11,355 nucleotides of DNA. Source: UBA1049 sp964525815. Its GTDB lineage: Bacteria; Bacillota; Clostridia; Oscillospirales; CAG-382. The notes below the pieces were generated by a model, which saw only the letters and a list, made by a program, of their open reading frames with translations, was not told the origin of the DNA and did not search any database. Both the position numbers and the translations under genes were made by a program. This document shows, piece by piece, positions 10,813-11,355 of the stretch (the first letter of the stretch is position 1; every line of letters starts with the position of its first letter). The stretch is from positions 1 to 11,355 of the forward strand of contig CAZGJQ010000063.1 in assembly GCA_964525815.1 (NCBI GenBank), in the 5' to 3' direction.

Positions 10813-10841
10813 ATTATAATTCCGATTTACGTAATTGTCAA
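10813..10841 (-). promoter_or_regulatory. Second leftward promoter with embedded operator O3
   Basis: Minus strand TTGACA (10841-10836), 17-nt spacer, TATAAT (10818-10813). The spacer (10819-10835; ATTCCGA-TTT-ACGTAAT) is a third operator-like dyad. It drives the 67-residue membrane-protein gene. On the plus strand an overlapping TATAAT (10815-10820) with TTTTCA 18 nt upstream could be the repressor's own promoter, giving a shared switch. Confidence 0.8.
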
Positions 10842-10867
10842 TATTTTTTATAAGAGAGGTGAACGCA

Positions 10868-11355
10868 TTGACAACAGTCGAAAGAATATTTGACCTTCTA
10901 CAGAAAAGAAATATAGAGCAAAAAAAATTTGCCGAGTATTTGAATATTAGGCAAGCAGCTATAAGTGAATGGAAATCCGGGCAAAGCAAATCGTATAATA
11001 AATACATAGATAAAATAGCCGACTATTTCGATGTTTCGGTCGATTACTTACTCGGAAAGACCGCTATAAAAGAAAAGCCCTCCCAAGATTGGAAGGACAA
11101 GCTGCAGGTATTTCCGGTAGAGAGCTGGTACATGGCTCCCATAGTGGGCATTGTAAGAGCGGGATATAACGGCATAGCCTATGAGAACATTATAGGGTAC
11201 GAGCCTATATACGATGTAAAGAACCCGGAAGGCTGCTTCTGGTTGAGAGTAGAAGGCGACAGTATGTCTCCGCTTATTATGGAGGATGACCTGGTGCTTG
11301 TACGCCCTCAGTCTGATGTGGACAGCGGGAGCATTGCCATTGTAGTGTTTAACGG
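10868..11355 (+). CDS. CI/LexA-like S24 phage repressor, 3'-truncated by window
   Basis: At least 162 residues, running off the right edge. Start is TTG at 10868 (GAGAGG 8 nt upstream); no ATG fits, and an in-frame GTG at 10859 is too close to the SD. Residues about 5-62 are an XRE helix-turn-helix (LLQKRNIEQKKFAEYLNI ... AAISEWKSGQS). From about 88 on comes the S24/LexA-type domain: a likely self-cleavage site Ala98-Gly99 (GIVRAGYNG) and the catalytic Ser132 in VEGDSMSPLI. The partner Lys lies beyond the window. It should bind the three ATTACGA-type dyads, hold the prophage silent, and cleave itself on RecA activation. The gene has the opposite direction to the early operon, as expected for an immunity switch. 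Confidence 0.92.
   Translation, partial: MTTVERIFDLLQKRNIEQKKFAEYLNIRQAAISEWKSGQSKSYNKYIDKIADYFDVSVDYLLGKTAIKEKPSQDWKDKLQVFPVESWYMAPIVGIVRAGYNGIAYENIIGYEPIYDVKNPEGCFWLRVEGDSMSPLIMEDDLVLVRPQSDVDSGSIAIVVFN

Noticed and set aside
1..11355. tRNA, rRNA, insertion sequence, integrase or attachment site
   Set aside because: None could be recognised by eye on either strand; the phage ends lie outside this window.

Overview
The window looks like the early-gene and immunity region of a temperate phage (a siphovirus-type prophage) from a low-to-moderate GC Firmicute, most likely a gut Clostridium or Ruminococcus relative. The reasons are the very strong Shine-Dalgarno (SD) sequences, ATGA/TGATG start-stop overlaps, TTG and GTG starts, and a gene set typical of clostridial prophages: a S24-type repressor, small HTH regulators, a ParB-like protein, a Rad50-like ATPase, RecT, an MBL-fold hydrolase, a DUF4373 initiator, a DnaC-like loader and a VRR-NUC nuclease. 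Species cannot be determined from this window.

Immunity region (about 9.84-11.36 kb). A rightward CI/LexA-like repressor starts at a TTG at 10868 and runs off the right end. To its left are a leftward 67-residue membrane protein gene and a rightward DUF2513 gene. Two leftward promoters, both with consensus TTGACA/TATAAT and 17-nt spacers, lie at 10067-10095 and 10813-10841. In each, the spacer is exactly a 17-bp operator-like dyad, and a third, perfect dyad lies at 10101-10121. This is a convincing set of repressor operators. The 371-nt gap 9839-10209 also holds a strong rightward promoter (9887-9915) followed by a short hairpin and T-tract, which could make a small RNA antisense to the early-operon leader.

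Early operon (leftward, 9838 to 1). About nineteen tightly packed genes run from a Cro-like protein through small unknown proteins to a ParB-like protein and a Rad50/SbcC-like ATPase overlapping by 4 nt. After two small genes come RecT, an HNH homing endonuclease, an MBL-fold hydrolase, the replication initiator, the helicase loader, the VRR-NUC nuclease and two further small genes. The recombination genes (ATPase, RecT, MBL) and the replication genes (initiator, loader) form two neighbouring modules. The initiator gene contains direct repeats plus an adjacent AT-rich and purine-asymmetric stretch, resembling a lambda-type origin.

The most striking point is the MBL-fold gene. Its reading frame is broken inside the HxHxDH metal-binding motif at the heptamer CTT TGA C, the same sequence used for +1 programmed frameshifting in bacterial RF2 (prfB). 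A +1 slip there restores a perfect HEHLDH motif and a 243-residue protein. The same spot lies near the edge of an AT-rich tract that includes the neighbouring HNH homing endonuclease, so a recombination-scarred or pseudogene explanation must be weighed against programmed frameshifting.
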